Part shown: positions 33,498 to 38,695 of the stretch, in pieces
How positions within the stretch are numbered: the stretch's first letter is position 1
Layout of the letters: the number at the start of each line of letters is the position of its first letter
NCBI GenBank assembly: GCA_000998805.1
Contig: LCFC01000001.1
Location: forward strand, 1 to 46,509
Origin: Parcubacteria group bacterium GW2011_GWA2_43_11
Lineage (GTDB): Bacteria > Patescibacteriota > Minisyncoccia > Phycocordibacterales > UBA12088
Direction: 5' to 3'
DNA: 46,509 bases
Program-made: the position numbers and the translations under genes
Notes under the pieces: model-generated
Databases searched by the model: none
What the model was told of the DNA's origin: nothing
What the model saw: only the letters and a program-made list of their open reading frames with translations

Positions 33498-33586
33498 CAG
33501 TTGACAAAACAGAAAAACATTGTTTTATTAAAAACAATGTTTTTCTGTTTTAGCGCACAAACTGTTTTGTGCGCGGGTCAACTGTG
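33496..33586. repeat. Y-shaped palindrome starting in the tRNA-Glu 3' end
   Basis: Outer stem CACAGTTGAC (33496-33505) with GTCAACTGTG (33577-33586). Inside are a perfect 21-bp hairpin (33506-33526 with 33531-33551, loop ATTA) and GCGCACAA/TTGTGCGC (33553-33574). The outer stem uses the last two bases of the tRNA. Confidence 0.85.
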
Positions 33587-33598
33587 AAGGCGGAGATA

Positions 33599-33730
33599 TA
33601 ATTTCTTCGCATTTCCTAGCGAAGAAATTAGTCGAGCCTAGGTCGAAGAGCACTTAGTATTTTGGAAACGAAGTGAACCAAAATACTTAGTGACTCATGA
33701 CCACATCATATAACTTAGAATGCGAAGCAT
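33599..33730. repeat. further palindromes between tRNA-Glu and the HEPN-like gene
   Basis: TAATTTCTTCGC/GCGAAGAAATTA (33599-33630), CACTTAGTATTTTGG/CCAAAATACTTAGTG (33651-33692) and ATGC-gaa-GCAT (33720-33730). Further on, CTATAAAAACAAGGAGTGG...GCGACTATGTTTTTA (33747-33780) resembles the tail of the element at 22337-22639. Confidence 0.7.
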
Positions 33731-33791
33731 ACAACTTGCCCACCTCTATAAAAACAAGGAGTGGAGCGACTATGTTTTTAAGAGAAGGGTA

Positions 33792-33806
33792 ATTCTCCGT
33801 GGTCAC
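33792..33806. repeat. partial copy of the tRNA-Glu 3' end (att-like direct repeat)
   Basis: ATTCTCCGTGG-TCAC repeats tRNA positions 33482-33498 (ATTCTCCGTGGGGTCAC) with two G residues missing. It overlaps the stop codon of the HEPN-like gene. Confidence 0.6.
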
Positions 33807-34465
33807 CGCTTAGATTTGATATCCAAGAAAGCTAAATTAAGGTAAATCTCTTGAAACATTTCTATGGTGTCTTTTCTTACTGTTGTCTCAAGTCTATCTA
33901 TAAAAAAATTAATATTTGAAATTATTTTCTTAAAATCTTCAATTTGTTTCATGTAAGATTCTTCGTTTAGTTTGGATTTTAGAGGTGATTGGTTTTTGTG
34001 TTGCCCAGAAGAAATTTCATTAACAGGATGTCCGTGTACAATCATATTACGAATGTTATTAAAATTTTTGATTAACCCAGTTATCTCATTTACTTTTTTT
34101 CGATTGATACTTAAATTTTCTCCATTCTTGAGTGTAAACTTATTTTCGTTTAAAAAAATGATAATTTTATCCGAAAAGTTTATTTTGTCGATTTCCATAC
34201 CCCCTTTTAAAAAGTCATAATTGGTAAAACACTTATAGTAATTTCTAAAAAAAGTATTAATACCAACCTCAAGAACAAAATGTAAGTTTAACAGAAATTC
34301 TAATATGTCTGCTTCTTCATGCTTTTCCATTTTTAAAAACTCAATACACTTGTTTTTTCTTGAAGTGAAGAAGTAATTCGATTCAGTTTTTATAGTTGGA
34401 TTGTTTACAGTAAAAACCATTTCTAATGGTTGAACTTTAATAACTACGTCCTTTTGTTTTTCCAT
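33803..34465 (-). CDS. HEPN-like AT-rich orphan protein
   Basis: 220 residues, no clear family. It is helical, with the motif IRNMIVHGHPV (R-x4-H) near residue 139, the catalytic signature of HEPN RNase-like domains, and LLNLHFVLEVGINTFFRNYY earlier as the usual first helices. HEPN proteins often act as toxins or in defence; that role is inferred. Codon use is visibly more AT-rich (AAA, ATT, AAT) than the housekeeping genes, and it adjoins a methyltransferase remnant, suggesting transfer. TGaTAAATT ends six bases before the ATG. The stop codon lies in the tRNA 3'-end copy. Confidence 0.65.
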   Translation of the reverse strand: MEKQKDVVIKVQPLEMVFTVNNPTIKTESNYFFTSRKNKCIEFLKMEKHEEADILEFLLNLHFVLEVGINTFFRNYYKCFTNYDFLKGGMEIDKINFSDKIIIFLNENKFTLKNGENLSINRKKVNEITGLIKNFNNIRNMIVHGHPVNEISSGQHKNQSPLKSKLNEESYMKQIEDFKKIISNINFFIDRLETTVRKDTIEMFQEIYLNLAFLDIKSKR

Positions 34466-34471
34466 ACTAAT

Positions 34472-34480
34472 AATTTATCA
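34472..34480 (-). promoter_or_regulatory. extended -10 of the HEPN-like gene
   Basis: TGaTAAATT on the minus strand, six bases from the ATG at 34465; predicted leaderless. Confidence 0.4.
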
Positions 34481-34603
34481 TATTATAAAAAGACGCACGA
34501 GAAGTGAAAACTATTTTTTGATATATCATATAGAATTACCACTCTAATTTTAGTTTTAAAGTGATAATTCTTTTGATCAATCGGAGCTGTTTTTGTTATA
34601 TAA

Positions 34604-34735
34604 TACACATTATGGACAGTTGCTGACCCATTTATGGGAACTGCGTCATTAGGGAAAACAGTTATCTCTAAAGGAGGAAAATTTATCGGGTATGAACTTG
34701 ACCAAACCATTTACGAGACGACCGAAAGATTTTAA
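34604..34735 (+). pseudogene. C-terminal remnant of a DNA methyltransferase
   Basis: Reading from 34610, the frame gives LWTVADPFMGTASLGKTVIS then KGGKFIGYELDQTIYETTERF and a stop (34733-34735). DPFMGxxxxGxxxxxxGxxFIGxELD is the AdoMet-binding motif I region found at the C-terminal end of beta-class N6-adenine/N4-cytosine methyltransferases. The catalytic DPPY half is missing, with a TAA at 34601-34603 in the same frame and no start codon or long frame upstream. The AAAGGAGG inside is part of this coding remnant, not a ribosome site. Confidence 0.75.
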
Positions 34736-34789
34736 GCAGTCATTAACACAGACAGGGGTAGTATGCTAGTATTACAGTATTAAGGTGTA

Positions 34790-35035
34790 ATGCATAATAC
34801 TATGAATAACAAAAATATTGCTGTGGATTCAGGTTTTGATTCTGGAGATGACAATAGATTACAGAATGCAATGCTCGAAAACCTAGAGAAAAGTTACAAA
34901 GAAAAACTTGCACTCGGTCATATGGATGAAGCAAAGCAAATACAAGAAGACATTGAAGCGCTACGTGCTCACCAAACGCACGACAGTGAGCGGGATCCGC
35001 ATGACGTAACTCCTGATGACCTTGATGTTGAGTAA
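34790..35035 (+). CDS. small acidic helical protein, unknown
   Basis: 81 residues, not recognised. A central helix (NRLQNAMLENLEKSYKEKLALGHMDEAKQIQEDIEAL) looks like a short coiled coil or TPR-like hairpin; the C-terminus is acidic and disordered (HDSERDPHDVTPDDLDVE). The ATG at 34802 is an alternative start. Neither has a ribosome site; TATTAA seven bases before 34790 could be a -10. Confidence 0.5.
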   Translation: MHNTMNNKNIAVDSGFDSGDDNRLQNAMLENLEKSYKEKLALGHMDEAKQIQEDIEALRAHQTHDSERDPHDVTPDDLDVE

Positions 35036-35053
35036 GATACGAAACCATGCATA

Positions 35054-35077
35054 ACTTTAAATTTTAAAATTTAAAGT
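35054..35077. repeat. 24-bp perfect AT-rich palindrome
   Basis: ACTTTAAATTTT followed by its exact complement (35054-35077), 13 bases before the phosphoesterase ATG. It could be a dimeric-regulator operator or a cruciform. Confidence 0.6.
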
Positions 35078-35090
35078 GTCATCGTAAACT

Positions 35091-35873
35091 ATGAAAATAT
35101 TTTTAATAACAGATATTCATCACGGAGAAGATTCGAACTACCCAAACTACCCAGTCAATAAGGGGTTAGAATATATAAATGTTTTTGGGGGACAATTTCA
35201 AAAACTGATATCGAAACTTAAACCTGAGATGGATGCCTGTGATCTTGTTGTTAATCTAGGTGACCTTATACATGACAATAGTCTTGAGAAAGATATTGAG
35301 AACTACAAGGACGCCCTAGTACTGATGTCATCAAAAACTCCTACTAAACATGTAATTGGAAATCATGATTTAAGAAATCTCACCAAGGAAACACTTGCAT
35401 CCCTCATAGGTGAAGAAAAATGCTACTACTCTTTCGATGCGGGAGGTTACCATCAGGTTGTTCTTGATGGAAACAGAACAGAGCCACGAGGTCCTAACTA
35501 TGTCAGTGAGGAACAACTAGTGTGGCTTGAAGAGGATTTAGAGAAAACGCAGTATAAAACAATACTCTACTGTCACTATCCTCTCGACAGACAGAGTATG
35601 AATGATAATTATTATTTTAGTGTAAATCCGGAACTTGCGTCTGTAAATAATAAGTATTTTGTTAGAAAGGTGTTAAACAAATCTGGGAAAGTACTCGCTG
35701 TTTTTAGTGGTCACACACATTTCTTTTGTAAACAAATAATTGACGGGATTACATACTTCACCGTTCCCTCTTTTTTGGAAAATGACGGAGAAGGTAAACC
35801 ATCAGCAAAATACGGCATTGCGACTATTGACGGTGATACTGTGTCACTGGAAATAAAGAAAATGGTTGTGTAG
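35091..35873 (+). CDS. calcineurin-like metallophosphoesterase
   Basis: 260 residues. The metal-binding motifs are in order: ITDIHHGED (DxH), VVNLGDLIHD (GDxxD-like), VIGNHDLRN (GNHD), YCHYPLD (H) and SGHTHFF (GHxH). It is a soluble dinuclear phosphoesterase of the Icc/3',5'-cyclic phosphodiesterase-like superfamily; the substrate cannot be read from sequence. No signal peptide and no ribosome site are seen. Confidence 0.9.
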   Translation: MKIFLITDIHHGEDSNYPNYPVNKGLEYINVFGGQFQKLISKLKPEMDACDLVVNLGDLIHDNSLEKDIENYKDALVLMSSKTPTKHVIGNHDLRNLTKETLASLIGEEKCYYSFDAGGYHQVVLDGNRTEPRGPNYVSEEQLVWLEEDLEKTQYKTILYCHYPLDRQSMNDNYYFSVNPELASVNNKYFVRKVLNKSGKVLAVFSGHTHFFCKQIIDGITYFTVPSFLENDGEGKPSAKYGIATIDGDTVSLEIKKMVV

Positions 35874-35970
35874 GTAACACTAATAATCCTAAACCGATTC
35901 TTCAAACTTCTTTACTGAAGGTGTGCTTATGGCACTTCTCGTAAATAGCATTATTCTCTTCATGAAAACA

Positions 35971-35997
35971 TATAGACCCCTGATTGCGGGGTCTATA
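35971..35997 (-). terminator. terminator of the 36.0-kb orphan gene
   Basis: TATAGACCCC/GGGGTCTATA, a 10-bp stem with a 7-nt loop; on the minus strand followed by TGTTTTC. Confidence 0.7.
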
Positions 35998-36020
35998 ATG
36001 TACGGTTATGAAATATTGTT

Positions 36021-36389
36021 TCACTCTTTACATCGGATGATAATGTCAAAACCTCCTCCGAATGATTCTCCATCTGGTCTATTGATGACACCGCCAGAAT
36101 CAACAAATTTTTCAAGATTATCAAGTTGTCCGGTAGCTTCCAAAACTCTGAAAAGTAAAGAACGTATGTGTCCTTCGTTAAAGATAAATCGTTTTGCTGG
36201 TATCATTTTTTCTTGTTCGCAGAGGCGACCTTCTATTTCCACTATCTCATTTATTGGTACTGAGACTGTTTCCGACATCATGTGAAGGTTTCTGAGATAA
36301 ATCTCGCTAAGTTCTATTTGAAATGTATCTATATTTGCAGGTAATTCAATACGGCTTGCTTCGTCAGCTCTCAATTCTTTACCATACAT
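36021..36389 (-). CDS. orphan protein
   Basis: 122 residues, not recognised. No membrane segment. The N-terminal half is helical (DTFQIELSEIYLRNLHMMSETV); the end has a glycine-rich turn and a strand (GESFGGGFDIIIRC). GGAG lies at normal spacing before the ATG, a TTGTAA-16 nt-TATTCT promoter upstream and a terminator downstream: a complete single-gene unit. Confidence 0.6.
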   Translation of the reverse strand: MYGKELRADEASRIELPANIDTFQIELSEIYLRNLHMMSETVSVPINEIVEIEGRLCEQEKMIPAKRFIFNEGHIRSLLFRVLEATGQLDNLEKFVDSGGVINRPDGESFGGGFDIIIRCKE

Positions 36390-36439
36390 GTCTGATCTCC
36401 AGTGTTGAATTTAGTTGAAGGAAGAGATTTCTAAGCCTT

Positions 36440-36467
36440 AGAATACAATAATAAAATTTATTTACAA
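36440..36467 (-). promoter_or_regulatory. promoter of the 36.0-kb orphan gene
   Basis: TTGTAA (36462-36467), 16-nt spacer, TATTCT (36440-36445); predicted +1 at about 36433. Confidence 0.6.
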
Positions 36468-36496
36468 GGTGGTGAGCATGTCCTGCTGGTATACAA

Positions 36497-36529
36497 AAGG
36501 TGTCGAGTCATAATGATTCCCGACACCTT
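36497..36529 (-). terminator. terminator of the 36.5-kb orphan gene
   Basis: AAGGTGTCG/CGACACCTT with an inner GTCAT/ATGAT pairing; on the minus strand followed by TTGTATACC. Confidence 0.65.
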
Positions 36530-36539
36530 ACATTACTCA

Positions 36540-36857
36540 TTAACCGAGTAAGCAAACATAGCTCCGTAGCAAAGTATTGTGAAGAGTGTCTTTTCCGTCC
36601 AATTCCATACTTAAAACTTTTTGACGCCTTTTTTCTGCAACAGATCTTGCAATGCTGAAAGAGCATATTCGTGAAAATCTGTTCCAATCGTCAATCGCAT
36701 CGGTCCTCATCTCACTTAGATTAGGTAATTCAGAATCATCCAAGTACCTTGTTCCATCATTGTCAGTTATGCTGCAGGTTGCAAAAAAACCGGATAACCA
36801 GTTCTTACGCTCCCTCCCTCCTCCAAGCGTGATAAATAACATGGCTTGATTGTTCAT
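36540..36857 (-). CDS. orphan protein
   Basis: 105 residues from the ATG at 36857, which has GGAGGAG five bases upstream; an ATG at 36872 is less likely. Not recognised. It has a short hydrophobic start (AMLFITLGGG), three scattered cysteines and a basic helical region (ARSVAEKRRQKVLSME). It is transcribed divergently from the next gene, with -35 boxes sharing the same bases. Confidence 0.6.
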   Translation of the reverse strand: MNNQAMLFITLGGGRERKNWLSGFFATCSITDNDGTRYLDDSELPNLSEMRTDAIDDWNRFSRICSFSIARSVAEKRRQKVLSMELDGKDTLHNTLLRSYVCLLG

Positions 36858-36906
36858 TTTTCTCCTCCACAAAAGCAGATGTTATTTTTCCCCTTCAGGC
36901 CTACGT

Positions 36907-36934
36907 ATAGTATAGATGGTTTTTATGTTGACAA
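36907..36934 (-). promoter_or_regulatory. promoter of the 36.5-kb orphan gene
   Basis: TTGTCA (36929-36934), 16-nt spacer, TACTAT (36907-36912) on the minus strand. Confidence 0.65.
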
Positions 36935-36955
36935 ATCACATACTTTGTGTATAAA
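36928..36955 (+). promoter_or_regulatory. promoter of the coiled-coil gene
   Basis: TTGACA (36928-36933), 16-nt spacer, TATAAA (36950-36955). Its -35 overlaps the opposing -35 almost completely, so the two promoters should compete. Confidence 0.75.
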
Positions 36956-37027
36956 TATTAACCAGTATTGGTTCGTTTTAACTTACTGTTTTGGGCTGTA
37001 CTAAACAATCCTAAAGGAGAAAACCAG

Positions 37028-37660
37028 ATGGAAAAAAAATCCGCACTCACTATCTCTACGGTAAACCCTGAAACTCAGAAGAGTGACGACCTCATCGCTA
37101 CAGCACGTGCCGCTGTGAGACACCTCAGCACTCTGTGCACGAAAGATGAGTTTGGAAGATTTACTGGTCGCTTCCAAATCCATAAATCACTTGAAGAGGC
37201 GGGTTTCCATGTAGGATTGCCTCAGTTCATCCTCTTCCTGAAGTTCATGGGCCTTGTTCGAAAGCTTACCAAGGATGGAAATGGAACCTGCTATAAGTTT
37301 CTGGTGGTTGATCCGACCTTCTTTGACCTCCTTGTTACGGAAGAAAGTGTTTCAGCTGTTTTAAAGCAAATGTACGAACGGTTAGAGGTTCAAAGGCTGT
37401 GTAACGATTATCAGAGACGAATCGCCGACCTTGAGGAGCAATTGAAACGACAACCGAGTAATGAAGAATACCTCGGTACGTTGAACGAACATCTTGCAGA
37501 GGTCATTGCCCAGGTCGAACACCTGAGTGCTGAAAACTCGGAAAAGACTGCGAAAATCTCTGAGCTTGAGGCAGAGCTGAAATGCACCACAAAAGTTGAC
37601 GCAAAGCAGGTCACAGATGAACTGATGGCTCGGTTCCGGCAGACGCAATCTAAGAACTAA
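37028..37660 (+). CDS. winged-helix-like protein with a C-terminal coiled coil, unknown
   Basis: 210 residues. Residues about 40-105 (GRFQIHKSLEEAGFHVGLPQ, FILFLKFMGLVRKLTKDGNG) look like a winged-helix DNA-binding fold. Residues about 115-190 form a coiled coil (RRIADLEEQLKRQ, LNEHLAEVIAQVEHLSAENS). AAAGGAGA precedes the ATG at 37028; the frame is open to 36968 but that part lies in the leader. A transcription regulator or nucleoid protein is plausible but unproven. A terminator follows. Confidence 0.65.
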   Translation: MEKKSALTISTVNPETQKSDDLIATARAAVRHLSTLCTKDEFGRFTGRFQIHKSLEEAGFHVGLPQFILFLKFMGLVRKLTKDGNGTCYKFLVVDPTFFDLLVTEESVSAVLKQMYERLEVQRLCNDYQRRIADLEEQLKRQPSNEEYLGTLNEHLAEVIAQVEHLSAENSEKTAKISELEAELKCTTKVDAKQVTDELMARFRQTQSKN

Positions 37661-37687
37661 GTAAATGTGACAACCAAAACCCTTCAC

Positions 37688-37712
37688 AACACCACCTACT
37701 CACGGTGGTGTT
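37688..37712 (+). terminator. intrinsic terminator of the coiled-coil gene
   Basis: AACACCACC/GGTGGTGTT with a 7-nt loop, followed by TCTGTTTT. Confidence 0.8.
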
Positions 37713-37765
37713 TCTGTTTTATGAACTATCCGCGTCATACCAATATTAAAAATGGTATAGTCTCT

Positions 37766-38069
37766 AAAAAAATCACACCCCCCAAGGCATTGGAGGGTGG
37801 TTGGATGCGGCGAGGCCGTTATGTAGCTAGTCCGTGAAAGGAGAGCCTAGTACTGGCCGTGCATCCGGGCCGGCGGCGAAGGTGTCAGAACGTATTTTGC
37901 GGTTGCGGGCGCGGGGTACTTGCCGAATAATTTTGGGTGCCACTCTGGGCGATCGTGGATTGATGGACAATGGAGTTTTTCATCGTTGCACCTGTGATTG
38001 ATTTTTTGATCTGAAATAACGTTTTTGCCTCTCACTTCTACTACAAACAACTATATTTATACGTTTCTA
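37766..38069 (-). ncRNA. undescribed structured RNA, copy 1
   Basis: About 304 nt, transcribed on the minus strand. It starts after TTGACA-16 nt-TATAGT and ends at a terminator whose stem CCACCCTCCAA/TTGGGGGGTG is followed by TGATTTTTTT. It is homologous along its length to copy 2. Shared blocks include AGGCAAAAAC, AGGTGCAACGATGAAAAACTCC, CGCCCAGAGTGG, GGATGCACGGCCA, GGCTCTCCTTT and CGCCGCATCC. The last domain folds with GGATGC/GCATCC (37803-37808 with 37861-37866) enclosing GGCC/GGCC and a GGCT/AGCT arm. It is not tmRNA, RNase P, 6S or SRP RNA by any motif I can see. It contains a 32-codon ORF. Confidence 0.8.
37885..37983 (-). CDS. mini-ORF inside the structured RNA, copy 1
   Basis: ATG to TGA, 32 codons, beginning MKNSIVHQSTIAQSG and ending with F. 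AGGTG lies five bases before the ATG. The homologous RNA has a 33-codon frame with the same start, the same AQSG and NYxA positions and the same TTC-TGA end. It may be a small peptide, a leader peptide, or a chance frame kept by RNA structure. Confidence 0.4.
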   Translation of the reverse strand: MKNSIVHQSTIAQSGTQNYSASTPRPQPQNTF

Positions 38070-38075
38070 ATATAC

Positions 38076-38103
38076 ACTATATTCAGTTTATTTAATTTGT
38101 CAA
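38076..38103 (-). promoter_or_regulatory. promoter of structured RNA copy 1
   Basis: TTGACA (38098-38103), 16-nt spacer, TATAGT (38076-38081); +1 about 38069. Confidence 0.75.
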
Positions 38104-38203
38104 CTACCTGAGTGGTAGCTGAAGAAATTATGTAATATACTGCAAATACACACACCACTGTACGACATACTGATTACAGTATCTATATTTCTAATTAGTA
38201 AAG

Positions 38204-38500
38204 ATGAGAAAAGTTACCGTACATGACAAAATGTAAGTCGGGTATGTATATACATGTTCTGAACCCATAGGTAAAAACTTTGACCCAGAGTTCAAACCCA
38301 TGCTGACACCGAAAGAAATGCTTGAGCTTGGTGTGTTTGATGGCGTATACATGCGTGACTGTACAAGAGAAAAGGGTGGATATACCCAGATGATCCGTGA
38401 GGATGGTTTCAGTGGTATTGTCGCTACTACATGGGGAGACGGTTACCCGATGAAGATCAAAGACAGATACGTCGATGGAAAGCTTTTTCTCGGCACCTAG
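38204..38500 (+). pseudogene. broken gene with an in-frame TAA at codon 11
   Basis: From the ATG at 38204 the frame reads MRKVTVHDKM, TAA (38234-38236), then VGYVYTCSEPIGKNFDPEF and on through LTPKEMLELGVFDGVYMRDC to a stop at 38500. The reading continues naturally across the TAA, as if CAA (Gln) had mutated. The NFDPEFKPxLTPKEMLELGVFxGxYM block resembles a widespread uncharacterised small protein family; I am not certain of the name. Internal initiation at the ATG at 38300 would give only 66 residues. UGA-type recoding does not apply to TAA. Confidence 0.6.
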
Positions 38501-38659
38501 CACAGGTCACAAAGAATTGTTGAAGTGGAGATGTGTTTTGTAGACGCAAGCAAAGGCAAACATTACTCCATTGGGCATATGACTCAAGAGAAATTTAAAA
38601 CTTTCCAGAATACTAGTAACAATACTAGTATTCAATTAACACAATACGTAATGCTGAAT

Positions 38660-38689
38660 GCAAAACACCGCTTGAATGCAGTGTTTTGC
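38660..38689 (-). terminator. hairpin after the GldFG gene
   Basis: GCAAAACAC/GTGTTTTGC with a 12-nt loop just beyond the stop; the T run after it is weak. Confidence 0.5.
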
Positions 38690-38695
38690 TAAGAG

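Noticed and set aside
34483-34710. 75-codon minus frame between the HEPN-like gene and the acidic small gene
   Set aside because: It is antisense to the methyltransferase remnant and lacks a ribosome site.
34692-34769. 25-codon ORF after AAAGGAGG
   Set aside because: The spacing is 14 bases and the AAAGGAGG belongs to the coding remnant (SKGGKF) of the methyltransferase.
37847-38050. 67-codon minus frame overlapping RNA copy 1
   Set aside because: Has no counterpart in copy 2, whereas the 32/33-codon frame does.
37766-38069. tmRNA or RNase P identity for the twin RNAs
   Set aside because: No TTCGA-type T arm with pairing ends, no tag frame in the usual position, and no GAGGAAAGTCC or ACAGAAA core.
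38234-38236. Stop-codon reassignment to explain the internal TAA
   Set aside because: Recoding known in this radiation affects UGA, and UGA and TAA end other genes normally here.
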